A DNA stretch of 64,000 nt from Anatilimnocola aggregata. GTDB lineage: Bacteria > Planctomycetota > Planctomycetia > Pirellulales > Pirellulaceae. The stretch covers positions 2,356,001 through 2,420,000 of the forward strand of contig NZ_CP036274.1 of NCBI RefSeq assembly GCF_007747655.1, given 5' to 3'. Both the position numbers and the translations under genes were made by a program. How positions within the stretch are numbered: the first letter of the stretch is position 1; every line of letters starts with the position of its first letter. Positions 1 through 10,771 of the stretch are shown here, piece after piece. The notes beneath the pieces are model-generated. The model was not told the DNA's origin, did not search any database, and saw nothing but the letters and a program-made list of their open reading frames with translations.

Positions 1-2
1 TT

Positions 3-2687
3 CCTTTTTCCGATATTTCTGAACTGCACCTGCCAGCCGTTCCTAACCCGTGGCGTTTGCATTTCGATGAACTGGCAACCTTGTGTACTAAGCCTGAGAC
101 CCGCTTGTGGCAATTCGAAACGTCGCATGGTTTGATTGTTACCGGTTCGCCCGAGCGTTTCACGCCCCGGTTCGAAGGGAACGGTAACGACTCGATTCGC
201 TGGGTCCACGCGCTACAGCCGGCGTGGTCGCTCGATCCACTTTGGATTCCCGTTCGCGATATCGCGACCTGGCGCTTCTTCAGCCAGACCGAAGTTCCCT
301 TGCAACGCGCGTTCGAATTGCAACGTGGCCAGGCAGCAGCGCAGGCCAGTGCCCGCTGGGAGAACAATCGCAACATCCTGGGGGGGCCACTGCGAAGTCT
401 AAAGACCGATTTCGGCAGCGGGCTCGGGCTACAAGCGCCGGGACGATTGTCTTTGCCCTTGCCGCTGGGCTGCGTTGCCGTCCGGACGCAAGTTTGTCTC
501 GATCGGATTGCTGGCCGCGGCGGCTGTGCCCGGGTGCGAATCAAAACCAACGACGGCAAGCAACCGGCAGAACCTCAACTGTGGGAGAGTCCGCTGTTGC
601 AAGGTGCCGAAGTGGTCGCCGATACAGGCAGGCTCACGCTGCCTGCGATCATTGCCAACACTGCTCCTCATTTAATTATTGAACTCGATCAAGTGCACGA
701 AGGGCGCCCTAGCGGCGCTGACCCGCTCGATATCCGCGACCACGTGAACCTGGGCGACGGCTGGCTGGAGTTTGACCCCGTGGTGGTTCAGCAGGAACTG
801 GCTCGCCGTCGCACGCAGCAATTCATCGCTTGGAAGAATTGGGATGTCTCGCCCGCGCTAGGTGCGACGACTGAACAACGCGAGTTGCTCGTCTCGCAAG
901 AGCGCCGCAATCTCGAGCGGCGCGAAGAAGGTTTTCAACCGGCCGTGCAAATGAAGGATCGGCCCTTAGTCCTGACCCGCGAACTTGCCATTCAGCCCAA
1001 CGATAAGTGGCTGGTGGTCGCGGCTAGCCGCTTGCGCAACCAAGGACCACCGGGCAAAATCGAAGTCCGCATTGCTGGCAAGTTGGCTGCCGAACTCGAA
1101 GTTCCCGAACTGCGCACGTCACCCAATGACACACCGCCGCTGGTCGTTTCATTGGCTCCCTATCAGCAGACAAATCAACAATCGCTCCCGATCGAAATCC
1201 GTCAGCTGCCTGGTCCAGCCGACGCCTCCCCCATTCGCTGGCGGGCGATTTATACCGCACACGAGGCTCCCCTGACGTGCGCGTTGTACGAAGATGGCTC
1301 CAAACTCACGGCGGAAGCGTCGAGCGGTGCGAGCAGTGCTACGTACATCACGGCCGATCGTTTTTCCGGGCGCGGCTCCTTACAACTGACAGGCAACGGA
1401 CTCTATCGCCTCGGCTTGCAAGCCTCGCTGATGATTCGCGAGCGGCCAGAGTGGGGCGAGTATCGCTTCGTCAGGTTCGCCGTTCGTCGGCCGCAAAAGC
1501 AAAAGAAAGAAGCGAAGGGCCGACTCTCGATCGAGTTTCAACCCGCTGCGGCGGGACGCCGTCCCTATCGTCTCGATACCGGCAAAGGCAAGCCCGCATA
1601 TGATTCGGCCGTGCGAGTTTGGGATGGCGACCTGCCCGAGCACTGGATTGTGATTACTCGCGATCTGTTCGCCGACTTCGGCGAATTCGAACTGCGCGAT
1701 GTGCTCCTCAGTTGCTTCGAAGGCGAGGGTGTAGGGGTCGATCACATTTTCCTCGGCCGCAGCCCGGGAGATCTTGATCGCTTGCCGCTGCGAGATTCCT
1801 CGTATGAAGATGCCGCGACAGCCTTGAAGTTGTGGCCCAACGACATCGCCAAGCGAATGGGCCCAGCGCTCGTGGGCATTGAGTTTCGCGACGGTCGCTG
1901 GACAGGTGGCGTCGTAATCAAGTCTGACGGCGAGATTCTGGTTCCCGGCCACGCGCTCGGTTCGCCGAACGAAGACGTGACCGTGCACACGCACAACGGC
2001 AAGACCTTCGCGGCGAAAACGAAAGGCATCTGCCGCGAGCGCGACTTGGGGATGGTGAAAACCGAAAAGTCGCCAGGGTTCAACTCGGTTCCCTTCTGGG
2101 ACCAACCCGAAGCGAAACTGGCCGACGACTATGTAGCCATGCTGTTACCCGCGAAGTTGAGCGGTGGCTTTCAACTGCAAGCGGTGCAGGCCGAAGTGAA
2201 ACAAGCAGTGCGCGGGCAGATGTGGAGCACACTCGACGCAACCGATTGGCAGCCTGGCGGTGTGCTGTTTCATCGGCACGGTTACTTGATGGCACTTAAC
2301 GTCGGTCGGCATCCACTCGGCGGCCTGTTGTTCGAGCGGCCCATCCAAGGTGGCTTGCCCGATCCTGTCGCCCGCATGCGCAACGGCGAAGTTTTCGGCA
2401 GTTGGACCGCAGGAAGCGAACCACTACTCGGGTTCACGACCATCGAGCACGAGAGCGAACTTGGCCCCAAACTGGTGGTCGGCGAGATTCAGTCGCCTCA
2501 GGCAGCTGCGGCTGGCCTCAAGCCCAACGACGTGCTTTTGAAGTGCGAAGCACGCACGTTGCACAGTTGGCCAGACTTGATCGCCAGCATCGAACAGAAA
2601 GATGCCGGCCAAGAGATCACGCTCGAAATCGACCGCAGCGGCAACAAGCAGCCCCTCAAGCTAAAGCTTGCTCGCCGCGTGCCGTAG
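3..2687 (+). CDS. Trypsin-like-fold and PDZ domain protein, 5' end outside the window
   Basis: The frame is open from base 3, and the first possible start inside the window (TTG at 57) has no clear ribosome-binding site, so the gene almost certainly begins upstream. The last 75 or so residues form a PDZ domain (VGEIQSPQAAAAGLKPNDVL, then a terminal beta-strand region). Before it, roughly residues 590-790 counted from the TTG, sits a region resembling an HtrA-type serine protease barrel, with GHAL where the catalytic His region would be and RDLGMVKT like the Asp strand. No GNSGGP-type serine motif is seen, so it is probably a non-catalytic or highly divergent protease-like protein. The N-terminal 550 residues resemble beta-rich sensor or carbohydrate-binding modules but I do not recognise them. 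It converges with glmS. Confidence 0.7.
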   Translation, partial: PFSDISELHLPAVPNPWRLHFDELATLCTKPETRLWQFETSHGLIVTGSPERFTPRFEGNGNDSIRWVHALQPAWSLDPLWIPVRDIATWRFFSQTEVPLQRAFELQRGQAAAQASARWENNRNILGGPLRSLKTDFGSGLGLQAPGRLSLPLPLGCVAVRTQVCLDRIAGRGGCARVRIKTNDGKQPAEPQLWESPLLQGAEVVADTGRLTLPAIIANTAPHLIIELDQVHEGRPSGADPLDIRDHVNLGDGWLEFDPVVVQQELARRRTQQFIAWKNWDVSPALGATTEQRELLVSQERRNLERREEGFQPAVQMKDRPLVLTRELAIQPNDKWLVVAASRLRNQGPPGKIEVRIAGKLAAELEVPELRTSPNDTPPLVVSLAPYQQTNQQSLPIEIRQLPGPADASPIRWRAIYTAHEAPLTCALYEDGSKLTAEASSGASSATYITADRFSGRGSLQLTGNGLYRLGLQASLMIRERPEWGEYRFVRFAVRRPQKQKKEAKGRLSIEFQPAAAGRRPYRLDTGKGKPAYDSAVRVWDGDLPEHWIVITRDLFADFGEFELRDVLLSCFEGEGVGVDHIFLGRSPGDLDRLPLRDSSYEDAATALKLWPNDIAKRMGPALVGIEFRDGRWTGGVVIKSDGEILVPGHALGSPNEDVTVHTHNGKTFAAKTKGICRERDLGMVKTEKSPGFNSVPFWDQPEAKLADDYVAMLLPAKLSGGFQLQAVQAEVKQAVRGQMWSTLDATDWQPGGVLFHRHGYLMALNVGRHPLGGLLFERPIQGGLPDPVARMRNGEVFGSWTAGSEPLLGFTTIEHESELGPKLVVGEIQSPQAAAAGLKPNDVLLKCEARTLHSWPDLIASIEQKDAGQEITLEIDRSGNKQPLKLKLARRVP

Positions 2688-2702
2688 GCCTACTCGAAAC
2701 GG

Positions 2703-4592
<1,890 letters not shown>

Positions 4593-5050
4593 GAGTCGAT
4601 CCTTGTTCCTGTTCGCAATATTCCACTGACGAACTGGCCATTGCCGCCCGCTTTGGCCTTTAAGTCGTTTCCATTCTGAAGTTTAGGTCGCTCGGCCACG
4701 TCTGTTGTGGTTGTTGCCACATTTCTGCGGAACCGCGCAAGCTCATGTATTGCAATAACTTGCGACGTAGCAACAACTTCCCTCTGCCGGCCGTTGCCCG
4801 GAAGAATACCAAAAAGAGCGAACTGGGAAGAGGCAGATCTGCGGAGGTCCAAGAACCGCAAAGTGAGCAGGATCTCGCCAAGCTCGATGTGGACGAATTC
4901 TAACGTTTTGGTAATATTTCTCGGCTGCCTGTTTGGCCAGAGGCTGCTTTTACTAGTCCGCGAGACCCCAAGCGGCCGAAGTTCGCCGGGATCACCTGAA
5001 CCAATCATTCCCCAATGCTGACATCGCTTTTGACCCAACGGAGTGTTTCG
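4593..5050. other. Intergenic region between divergent genes
   Basis: This 458-base spacer must hold the promoters of glmS (leftward) and the carbonic-anhydrase-like gene (rightward). A short AT-rich stretch, TAATATTT near 4911-4918, is the only obvious minus-10-like sequence. I see no convincing small gene, RNA or repeat. Confidence 0.4.
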
Positions 5051-5611
5051 ATGCTCGAAAATGCTGCCCACGACATGTCGTATCCGCCGGCCCGTGGTCC
5101 GGTATTGCTCCTCAGTTGCATGGATCCGCGCTTGCTCGACAACACGGCCATGTTCATGAATCACGACAATCTCGAAAACCGCTACGACCAGGTGATTTTT
5201 GCCGGTGCCTCGCTGGGGGCCCTCGGTGGCGGGTTGCCCGAGTATAAGCACTGGAAAATGACATTTTTTGACCATTTGGCCGGGGCGATCGAACTGCATC
5301 GGATTGAAGATGTCTACATTCTCGAGCATCGCCATTGCGGCGCTTATCATAAGATTTTTAAGGTCGCCGCCGAGTTTGACGACACCCCGGAAGGGATGGC
5401 TGCCGAAGCGGAACTGCACCTGAAATATGCCCAGATTCTGACCGGTGAAATCGAAGACTGGGCCTCAGCCCGTGGTGTTAAACTCTGCGTCAAATCGTTC
5501 CTGATGGACATGCGCGGGACCGTCTCAATTCTGCAGATGCCAAGTGGTTCGAACGGTTCCAACGGCGCACCCAAGCTCAAAAAGAAGAGCAAGAAAGTGA
5601 AGCGAACCTAA
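5051..5611 (+). CDS. Small beta-carbonic-anhydrase-like protein
   Basis: This protein of 186 residues has the zinc-ligand motifs of beta-carbonic anhydrases: CMDPR near residue 25 (Cys-x-Asp-x-Arg) and HRHCGAYH near residue 98 (His-x-x-Cys-Gly). The known family reaction is CO2 hydration to bicarbonate. It lacks the N-terminal arm of classical enzymes and ends in a lysine-rich tail (KLKKKSKKVKR), so it could be a divergent member with another role. The start is ATG at 5051, with GGAG seven bases upstream; a frame start 12 codons earlier has no such site. A second, more canonical carbonic anhydrase lies at 9470-10141. It appears to be a single-gene unit. Family assignment is fairly sure, substrate inferred. 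Confidence 0.8.
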   Translation: MLENAAHDMSYPPARGPVLLLSCMDPRLLDNTAMFMNHDNLENRYDQVIFAGASLGALGGGLPEYKHWKMTFFDHLAGAIELHRIEDVYILEHRHCGAYHKIFKVAAEFDDTPEGMAAEAELHLKYAQILTGEIEDWASARGVKLCVKSFLMDMRGTVSILQMPSGSNGSNGAPKLKKKSKKVKRT

Positions 5612-5781
5612 GACGCCAAATTTCGCTCTCAATGACAGCGATTTGCCACTCGGGCGGCTCGGTTTTGCTGGAACCGCGCATATCGGGGCCTCGGTCGGGG
5701 GATTCTGCCGGTTCTAGGACTTGCAGAACGTGCAGCAGGCCCGATTTTTGGCCGTTTGAGCGGGGAGGGGTCCGCCGTGCC

Positions 5782-5808
5782 TTGTCCACTCGGCCAACGT
5801 GGCATAAT
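5782..5808 (+). promoter_or_regulatory. Possible promoter of ilvB
   Basis: TTGTCC (5782-5787) and CATAAT (5803-5808) are separated by 15 bases, about 85 bases upstream of the ilvB start. The spacing is short, so this is tentative. No branched-chain leader peptide or terminator is seen between it and ilvB. Confidence 0.3.
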
Positions 5809-5892
5809 CTGAGAGGTTCCCTCTGCGGCGAAGCTGCGCCCGGGGAAGCTCGTTGACAGCGCTTGTTTGTGTAAATCGTAGGAGAATGCAGA

Positions 5893-7674
5893 ATGGCCGC
5901 TACCTTAACCGCCACCGAAACGCAACTCATGACCGGGGCCGATATCCTCGTCAAGTCGCTCGTCGATCACGGTGTTGAGGTCGTATTCGCCTATCCAGGC
6001 GGTGCCAGCATGCCCATGCACCAGGCCCTGACGCGTTACTCGGACAAAATCCGCACCATTCTTCCCCGCCACGAACAGGGCGGTGCTTTCGCCGCCCAAG
6101 GCTATGCCCGTTCGACCGGCAAGCCCGGCATTTGCTTTGCCACCAGCGGTCCCGGTGCGACGAATCTCGTCACCGCCATTGCCGATGCCAAGCTCGATAG
6201 CATTCCGATGATCTGCATCACGGGGCAAGTGCCCACACCTGTAATCGGCACCGATGCGTTCCAAGAAACGCCCATCGTCGAAGTCTGCCGCCCCATTACG
6301 AAGCACCACTTCCTGGTGACCGACGTAAAAGATCTAGCGCGTGTGATGAAGGAAGCCTTCTTCATTGCGACGACTGGTCGCCCCGGCCCGGTGCTGATCG
6401 ACATGCCCAAGAACGTGCAGAACCAGGTTTGCGTTCCCAATTGGGACGCGCCAATGAATTTGCCGGGTTATAGCGGCAAGACTCCGCAGGCCCGGCCCGA
6501 GCAGATCAAGCAGATTGTCGCCGCCATCAAGTTGGCCAAGCGGCCAGTCATTTATGCCGGCGGTGGTGTGATCGCGGCCGAAGCTGCGGAAGAACTGCGG
6601 ACCTTCATCAAGAAGACGGGCATTCCCGTTGCCATGACCGTGATGGGCCTCGGTGCTTATCCGAACGAAGGTCCGCTGTCGCTCGATATGCTCGGCATGC
6701 ACGGCAGTGTGTATTCGAACTGGGCCGTGCGCGATAGTGACCTGCTGCTCGCCTTTGGCGTGCGGTTCGACGATCGCGTGACCGGCAAGCTCGAAACCTT
6801 TGCCAAGCATGCGAAGATCGTGCACATCGACATCGATCCGTCGGAACTCAACAAGAACAAGCCCGCTCACATTCCGGTGTGCAGCGACGTGAAGTACGCT
6901 CTGACCGAAATCAACAAGACGGTCGAAGCGCCCGCCGAGATCGGCCCCTGGGTCAAATTGTGCCAGGATTGGAAGAAGGCGCAGCCCTTCAAGTTCGACC
7001 AGAACTGCAAAGGCATTTTGCAACAGCACGCGATTGCCGAGCTCAGCCGCCTGACCCAAGACCGCAAGGCTTATATCACGGTAGGTGTGGGCCAGCACCA
7101 AATGTGGGCGGCCCAGTTCTATAAGTTCAAGCATCCCCGCACCTGGCTCAGCAGCAGCGGGCTTGGAACGATGGGCTTCGGCCTGCCAGCTGCCATGGGT
7201 GTGCAAGCCGCTCATCCCGAGGCATTGGTCGTCGATATCGACGGCGATGGCAGCTACCAAATGAACATTCAAGAAATGGCTACCTGCTACTGCGAAAAGC
7301 TTCCCGTAAAGGTGTTGCTGCTCGATAACCAGCACCTGGGCATGGTGGTGCAATGGGAAGATCGCTTCCACGAAAGCAATCGCGCCCACACTTACCTCGG
7401 CCCGATCGATCATGAACACGCCAGCGGCAAGCGGGCTTGGAACGACAACGGCTTCATGGCCGAGACCGACCGCTACCCCGACTTCACCATGATCGCCAAG
7501 GGTTATGGTTGGGGTGCTGCAAACGTCAGCAAGAAGGAAGACCTGACTGCCGCGATTCAAGAAATGATCGACTATCCCGGCCCGTACGTCCTCAACGTGC
7601 AAGTTCCCTACCAGGAACACGTGCTTCCCATGATTCCCGCCGGCAAGTCCGTCGACGACATCATCACGGAGTAG
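5893..7674 (+). CDS. ilvB: Acetolactate synthase, large (catalytic) subunit
   Basis: This thiamine-diphosphate enzyme condenses two pyruvates to acetolactate (valine and leucine route) or pyruvate with 2-oxobutyrate (isoleucine route). The order is: N-terminal TPP-binding domain with [17 protein letters not shown] and the catalytic-Glu strand [19 protein letters not shown]; a central FAD/NAD-fold domain; and the C-terminal TPP domain with the Mg/diphosphate motif [11 protein letters not shown], followed by DNQHLGMV and QWEDRF. Length is 593 residues, normal for the biosynthetic AHAS large subunit. The start follows AGGAG at 5879-5883. The regulatory small subunit (ilvN) and ketol-acid reductoisomerase, often adjacent, are not in this window, so the enzyme either uses a distant small subunit or works alone. 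Confidence 0.95.
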   Translation: MAATLTATETQLMTGADILVKSLVDHGVEVVFAYPGGASMPMHQALTRYSDKIRTILPRHEQGGAFAAQGYARSTGKPGICFATSGPGATNLVTAIADAKLDSIPMICITGQVPTPVIGTDAFQETPIVEVCRPITKHHFLVTDVKDLARVMKEAFFIATTGRPGPVLIDMPKNVQNQVCVPNWDAPMNLPGYSGKTPQARPEQIKQIVAAIKLAKRPVIYAGGGVIAAEAAEELRTFIKKTGIPVAMTVMGLGAYPNEGPLSLDMLGMHGSVYSNWAVRDSDLLLAFGVRFDDRVTGKLETFAKHAKIVHIDIDPSELNKNKPAHIPVCSDVKYALTEINKTVEAPAEIGPWVKLCQDWKKAQPFKFDQNCKGILQQHAIAELSRLTQDRKAYITVGVGQHQMWAAQFYKFKHPRTWLSSSGLGTMGFGLPAAMGVQAAHPEALVVDIDGDGSYQMNIQEMATCYCEKLPVKVLLLDNQHLGMVVQWEDRFHESNRAHTYLGPIDHEHASGKRAWNDNGFMAETDRYPDFTMIAKGYGWGAANVSKKEDLTAAIQEMIDYPGPYVLNVQVPYQEHVLPMIPAGKSVDDIITE

Positions 7675-7766
7675 GACGTCGCTAAGTTATGCCATAGCGA
7701 TCGAACCAGGTAACCATCCCGGGCAACCGCTGGTGCCGCGCGATCTCCCCTCGCAAATCATCCTAT

Positions 7767-7861
7767 CTGTCCAACAATCGAGTCTATTGTTGGACAGCAA
7801 TCGCTCGGAAACCCGAGAATTGCGTAGGTCACTGTCCAACAATGGACCCGATTGTTGGACA
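7767..7861. repeat. Pair of identical-arm palindromes flanking a third hairpin
   Basis: Two inverted repeats share the arms TGTCCAACAAT / ATTGTTGGACA. The first (7767-7797) has 12-bp arms including the outer C-G and a 7-base loop CGAGTCT. The second (7833-7861) has 11-bp arms and a 7-base loop GGACCCG. Between them 7797-7823 folds separately, with GCAAT/ATTGC outside and CTCGG/CCGAG inside. The arms are perfect while the loops differ. The set lies between the end of ilvB and the end of the convergent SulP gene, with no T-run directly after, so a paired operator or a REP-like element fits as well as a terminator. Confidence 0.85.
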
Positions 7862-7952
7862 CCACTCTTTTGCGGTTTGCGCGCCAAGGCATTACCCGCG
7901 GCACGCTCGTTTTCGAAGTCGCCGCTCCAATCAGCCCCGCTGGCGAATGGTT

Positions 7953-9410
7953 CTAGCGCTTGGCGACCTGGCTCGCTCGCTCTTGTGCAAGCCGGCGAGC
8001 ATCCCGCTCTTCGATTGTTTCAAACGGGTGGAGTTCCTCGTCTTCACGCTCGCTATCGGATTTGGGCCGCGGCTTATGATCCTTAAGGCGATCGGGCCGA
8101 TCGATGAACGGAGCAAGTACTGCATAGAGCACCAGTGCGGCGATCACTCCCGTCATGAAATCGGTCAGCGGCACTGCGACAGCAGTAAAGATCATGAGCA
8201 GGGTGTGAAACCGACTATGCCGCCAAACCTCGACAATTTCACTCGTCTTGATCATGTTGCTGGCAACCCACAGCAGGATGCCCGCGATGCAGGCCATCGG
8301 CACAAGCTCCAGGTATTGAGCCAGAAAATAGGCAATGCCCAGTTTCAGAAAGCCCTTGAAGTACCCGGCGAGCGGGGTCACGGCACCCGCTTTGATACTG
8401 GTCGCTGTGCGGGCTAAAGCACCCGTGCAGGGGAAACCATTAATCAGTGGCGTGATGATTTGCACCAGCCCTTGGCCCCAGAGCTCTTTGTCGGGATTGA
8501 ACGGCGTCTTTTTGTTCTCGGCCAGACGATCAGCCATCGACGAACAAAGGAGACTTTCGACCCCAGAGACGAACACAATCGCCACGGCGAAATAAACCAA
8601 GTCGAAGATGACACTGGGTGTCGCCTCCGGTAGCTGCGGAGGCGTGAAGACAAAGAAGTTATTGGGAATCGCGCCGTAACGATCGCCGACCAGCAGGATT
8701 CCATAACCGGACAAAAGCGTTGCTGCTGCGATGGACGCCACACCAATGGCGATCAGGGGAGCGGGGATATAGATCGAGACTTGGAGCAAGCGCTTGGTGG
8801 TGAAGAAGGTGAAGATGGCCAGCCCAAATGCAACCCAGTTGATCTTGTCGGTTTGCGAAACGATCTCGCCCAGCTTCTTCAGCAAGCCACCTTTAATCGA
8901 GAGTTGGAGGCCGAGGGCTTCGCCAACATTCGAGAGGCCAATCGTGATGGCGATGCCGATGGTAAAGCCGACCACAATGGAATTGGGAACCCATTGGGCC
9001 AACTTGCCCATTCCAAACAGCCCCATCAACATCAGCACAACGCCAGCGACGATGGAGGCAAGGACCAGAAAGCCGTGCCCTTCGACAAATTCTGGCGTAC
9101 CCGGCGCGCCACCGTATTTCGACATGACGGCCGCAATCAACGGAATGAAGGCCGCAGTCGGTCCATAGACCTGATACTTCGAACCGCCAAATGTCCGGCC
9201 GATCATGCACGCGAGTGCGCCGGCAATAATGCCCTGTTCCGGGCGCAACCCCATGGCAATCGCAAAACCCATGGCCATGGGAATCGCCGTGAGTGCCACG
9301 ATGAGGCCGGCACTGAAGTCGCGATAGAGTGTCGACTTCCAGGTTGCGGGAGTGAGATCTTCGAAGCGGCTATCGAATAGCGTAAAAAACAGCTTCAACC
9401 GATCCCACAT
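7953..9410 (-). CDS. SulP family anion transporter, probably bicarbonate
   Basis: This is a polytopic inner-membrane protein of 485 residues. The N-terminus, WKSTLYRDFSAGLIVALTAIP followed by GLRPEQGIIAGALACMIG and SKYQVYGPTAAFIPL, is typical of the SulP family (sulfate, bicarbonate or other anion transport). About 10-12 hydrophobic segments run to residue 430. The C-terminal STAS regulatory domain common in the family is missing; instead there is a charged tail of some 50 residues. The gene lies 59 bases downstream of a beta-carbonic anhydrase on the same strand, so bicarbonate uptake linked to interconversion with CO2 is the likely role. Sulfate transport cannot be excluded from sequence alone. 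Confidence 0.88.
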   Translation of the reverse strand: MWDRLKLFFTLFDSRFEDLTPATWKSTLYRDFSAGLIVALTAIPMAMGFAIAMGLRPEQGIIAGALACMIGRTFGGSKYQVYGPTAAFIPLIAAVMSKYGGAPGTPEFVEGHGFLVLASIVAGVVLMLMGLFGMGKLAQWVPNSIVVGFTIGIAITIGLSNVGEALGLQLSIKGGLLKKLGEIVSQTDKINWVAFGLAIFTFFTTKRLLQVSIYIPAPLIAIGVASIAAATLLSGYGILLVGDRYGAIPNNFFVFTPPQLPEATPSVIFDLVYFAVAIVFVSGVESLLCSSMADRLAENKKTPFNPDKELWGQGLVQIITPLINGFPCTGALARTATSIKAGAVTPLAGYFKGFLKLGIAYFLAQYLELVPMACIAGILLWVASNMIKTSEIVEVWRHSRFHTLLMIFTAVAVPLTDFMTGVIAALVLYAVLAPFIDRPDRLKDHKPRPKSDSEREDEELHPFETIEERDARRLAQERASQVAKR

Positions 9411-9469
9411 GGAATTATTCCTTCGTGAAGTTTCGGTTTCGGCAGAAACTGAATATTGTGGCTACTGAT

Positions 9470-10141
9470 CTACGCAATGGCGCGTGAACGGTAGCGTGGC
9501 GATTCATCATCTGAGCCATCTTCGACCTCGAGCACGGGGCGGAATTCGTGGACAGCCGAATCGTATGCGAAGATCTGGCCGGTCTCGATCTTGTACATCC
9601 AACCATGCAAAGTGATTTGGCCGCGCGAGACTTTTGTGGCAATCACCGGCGCAGTTCGCAAATGTTCGAGTTGCACCAAGACGTTCTCTTGGGCGGCGGC
9701 GGTAATGAGTTCGGCACCGCTTAGGTGCTGATAATGTTCCTTGACGATGGCTCCCGTCGAATCGGCATGACGCAGCCAATTGGTGACTGCAGGCAATTTC
9801 TCGGCAGTGCCACCTTCGACGACGGCTCGCATGGCACCACAGGCGGTATGACCACAGACGATGATGTGCTTCACACCGAGCGCGGTTACCGCGTATTCAA
9901 CGGCCGCCATCTCGCCATTGTTGCTGGTGCCGTAACAGGGAATCAGATTGCCCACGTTCCGCACGATAAAGAGACTGCCTGGCGCCGAATTGGTAATCAA
10001 ATTCGGATCGATGCGCGAATCGGAGCAGGTGATAAAGCAAGCCTCGGGTGCCTGACCTTCGGCAAGTTGCTCGAACAGCTTTTGTTGCTGTTGAAAGCCA
10101 ATGTTCTGGAAGTAGTGAACACCCTTAACCAGGTTTTGCAT
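9470..10141 (-). CDS. Beta-carbonic anhydrase
   Basis: This enzyme interconverts CO2 and bicarbonate. All zinc ligands of the beta class are visible: CSDSR near residue 39 and HTACGA near residue 96, with VRNVGN and the NNGEMAAVEYAV helix between them. The length is 223 residues. I start it at 10141 (MQNLVKGVHYF), which has a purine-rich GGGGTAG site just upstream; the open frame extends 30 codons further but that part looks non-coding. The next gene downstream on the same strand is the SulP transporter, and the two likely form a bicarbonate supply operon. Canonical enzyme, high certainty. Confidence 0.93.
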   Translation of the reverse strand: MQNLVKGVHYFQNIGFQQQQKLFEQLAEGQAPEACFITCSDSRIDPNLITNSAPGSLFIVRNVGNLIPCYGTSNNGEMAAVEYAVTALGVKHIIVCGHTACGAMRAVVEGGTAEKLPAVTNWLRHADSTGAIVKEHYQHLSGAELITAAAQENVLVQLEHLRTAPVIATKVSRGQITLHGWMYKIETGQIFAYDSAVHEFRPVLEVEDGSDDESPRYRSRAIA

Positions 10142-10771
10142 GACTACCCCTTCAATCGAATTGCGAACACCAACCGCCTGCCGTTGCTCGCGCAAAAAAA
10201 ATGCGACGAAGCAACAACTTGCCCGCGTCAATCGTTTCTGATGAACATAACGGCTTTGTAAGGCCGAAACATTACGAAACTGTAATAGTCTCGCGTGAAA
10301 AAGACAAGTCTAGCTTTTCGAAATTGCCAAATCAGCTTGCCAAATAACGACTTACGACGCAAATTGCGGCGAAATGTTGTCGTTGGTTGCCTAACGGATT
10401 CGTTAAGGACTATTGCTTCGCCAAAAGTTACCAATTGTCCCGCCAGCGCAGGGGATGGCAACTTTTTGGCTTGCTTGAGCCGATTTGAACGTCGCTACTT
10501 GGGGGGCCTGTTTGACGGGGGCCAAAGGTCCGAAAGAAGATTCGGGTTTGCAACCAGCAATTGCGTGACCCGCCTATCGCTGGCGAGTAAAGGCCGATAG
10601 CTTAGCGATATCTAGTTGCGCGATGATTACTGCCGCCCGCGCTTGCTCGCAGACAGCTTCTTCTCTCCCGTAAGTCGCGCCTGGATACGCTGCCAAATTG
10701 CTTAGACGCGGCTGGTCCAGATTGCTGGGCGACCGCTGACCGGACGTCTTTTCCCGGAGGTTTTCACCGCC
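10142..10771. other. Intergenic region between divergent carbonic anhydrase and pyruvate kinase genes
   Basis: This spacer of 630 bases is relatively AT-rich near 10240-10420. On the minus strand TTGTCT and TATTAC near 10280-10305 could be a promoter for the carbonic anhydrase operon, though the spacing of 14 is short. Open frames here have no recognisable features or ribosome-binding sites. No RNA gene was recognised. Confidence 0.4.

Noticed and set aside
4593-5050. glmS ribozyme or riboswitch upstream of glmS
   Set aside because: No recognisable glmS ribozyme core is seen; that ribozyme is known mainly from Firmicutes.
5815-5892. Branched-chain leader peptide for ilvB
   Set aside because: No ATG-initiated frame with Leu/Ile/Val codons and no terminator hairpin in the leader.
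7767-7861. CRISPR array
   Set aside because: Only two palindromic units with an unrelated hairpin between them; no spacers or cas genes.
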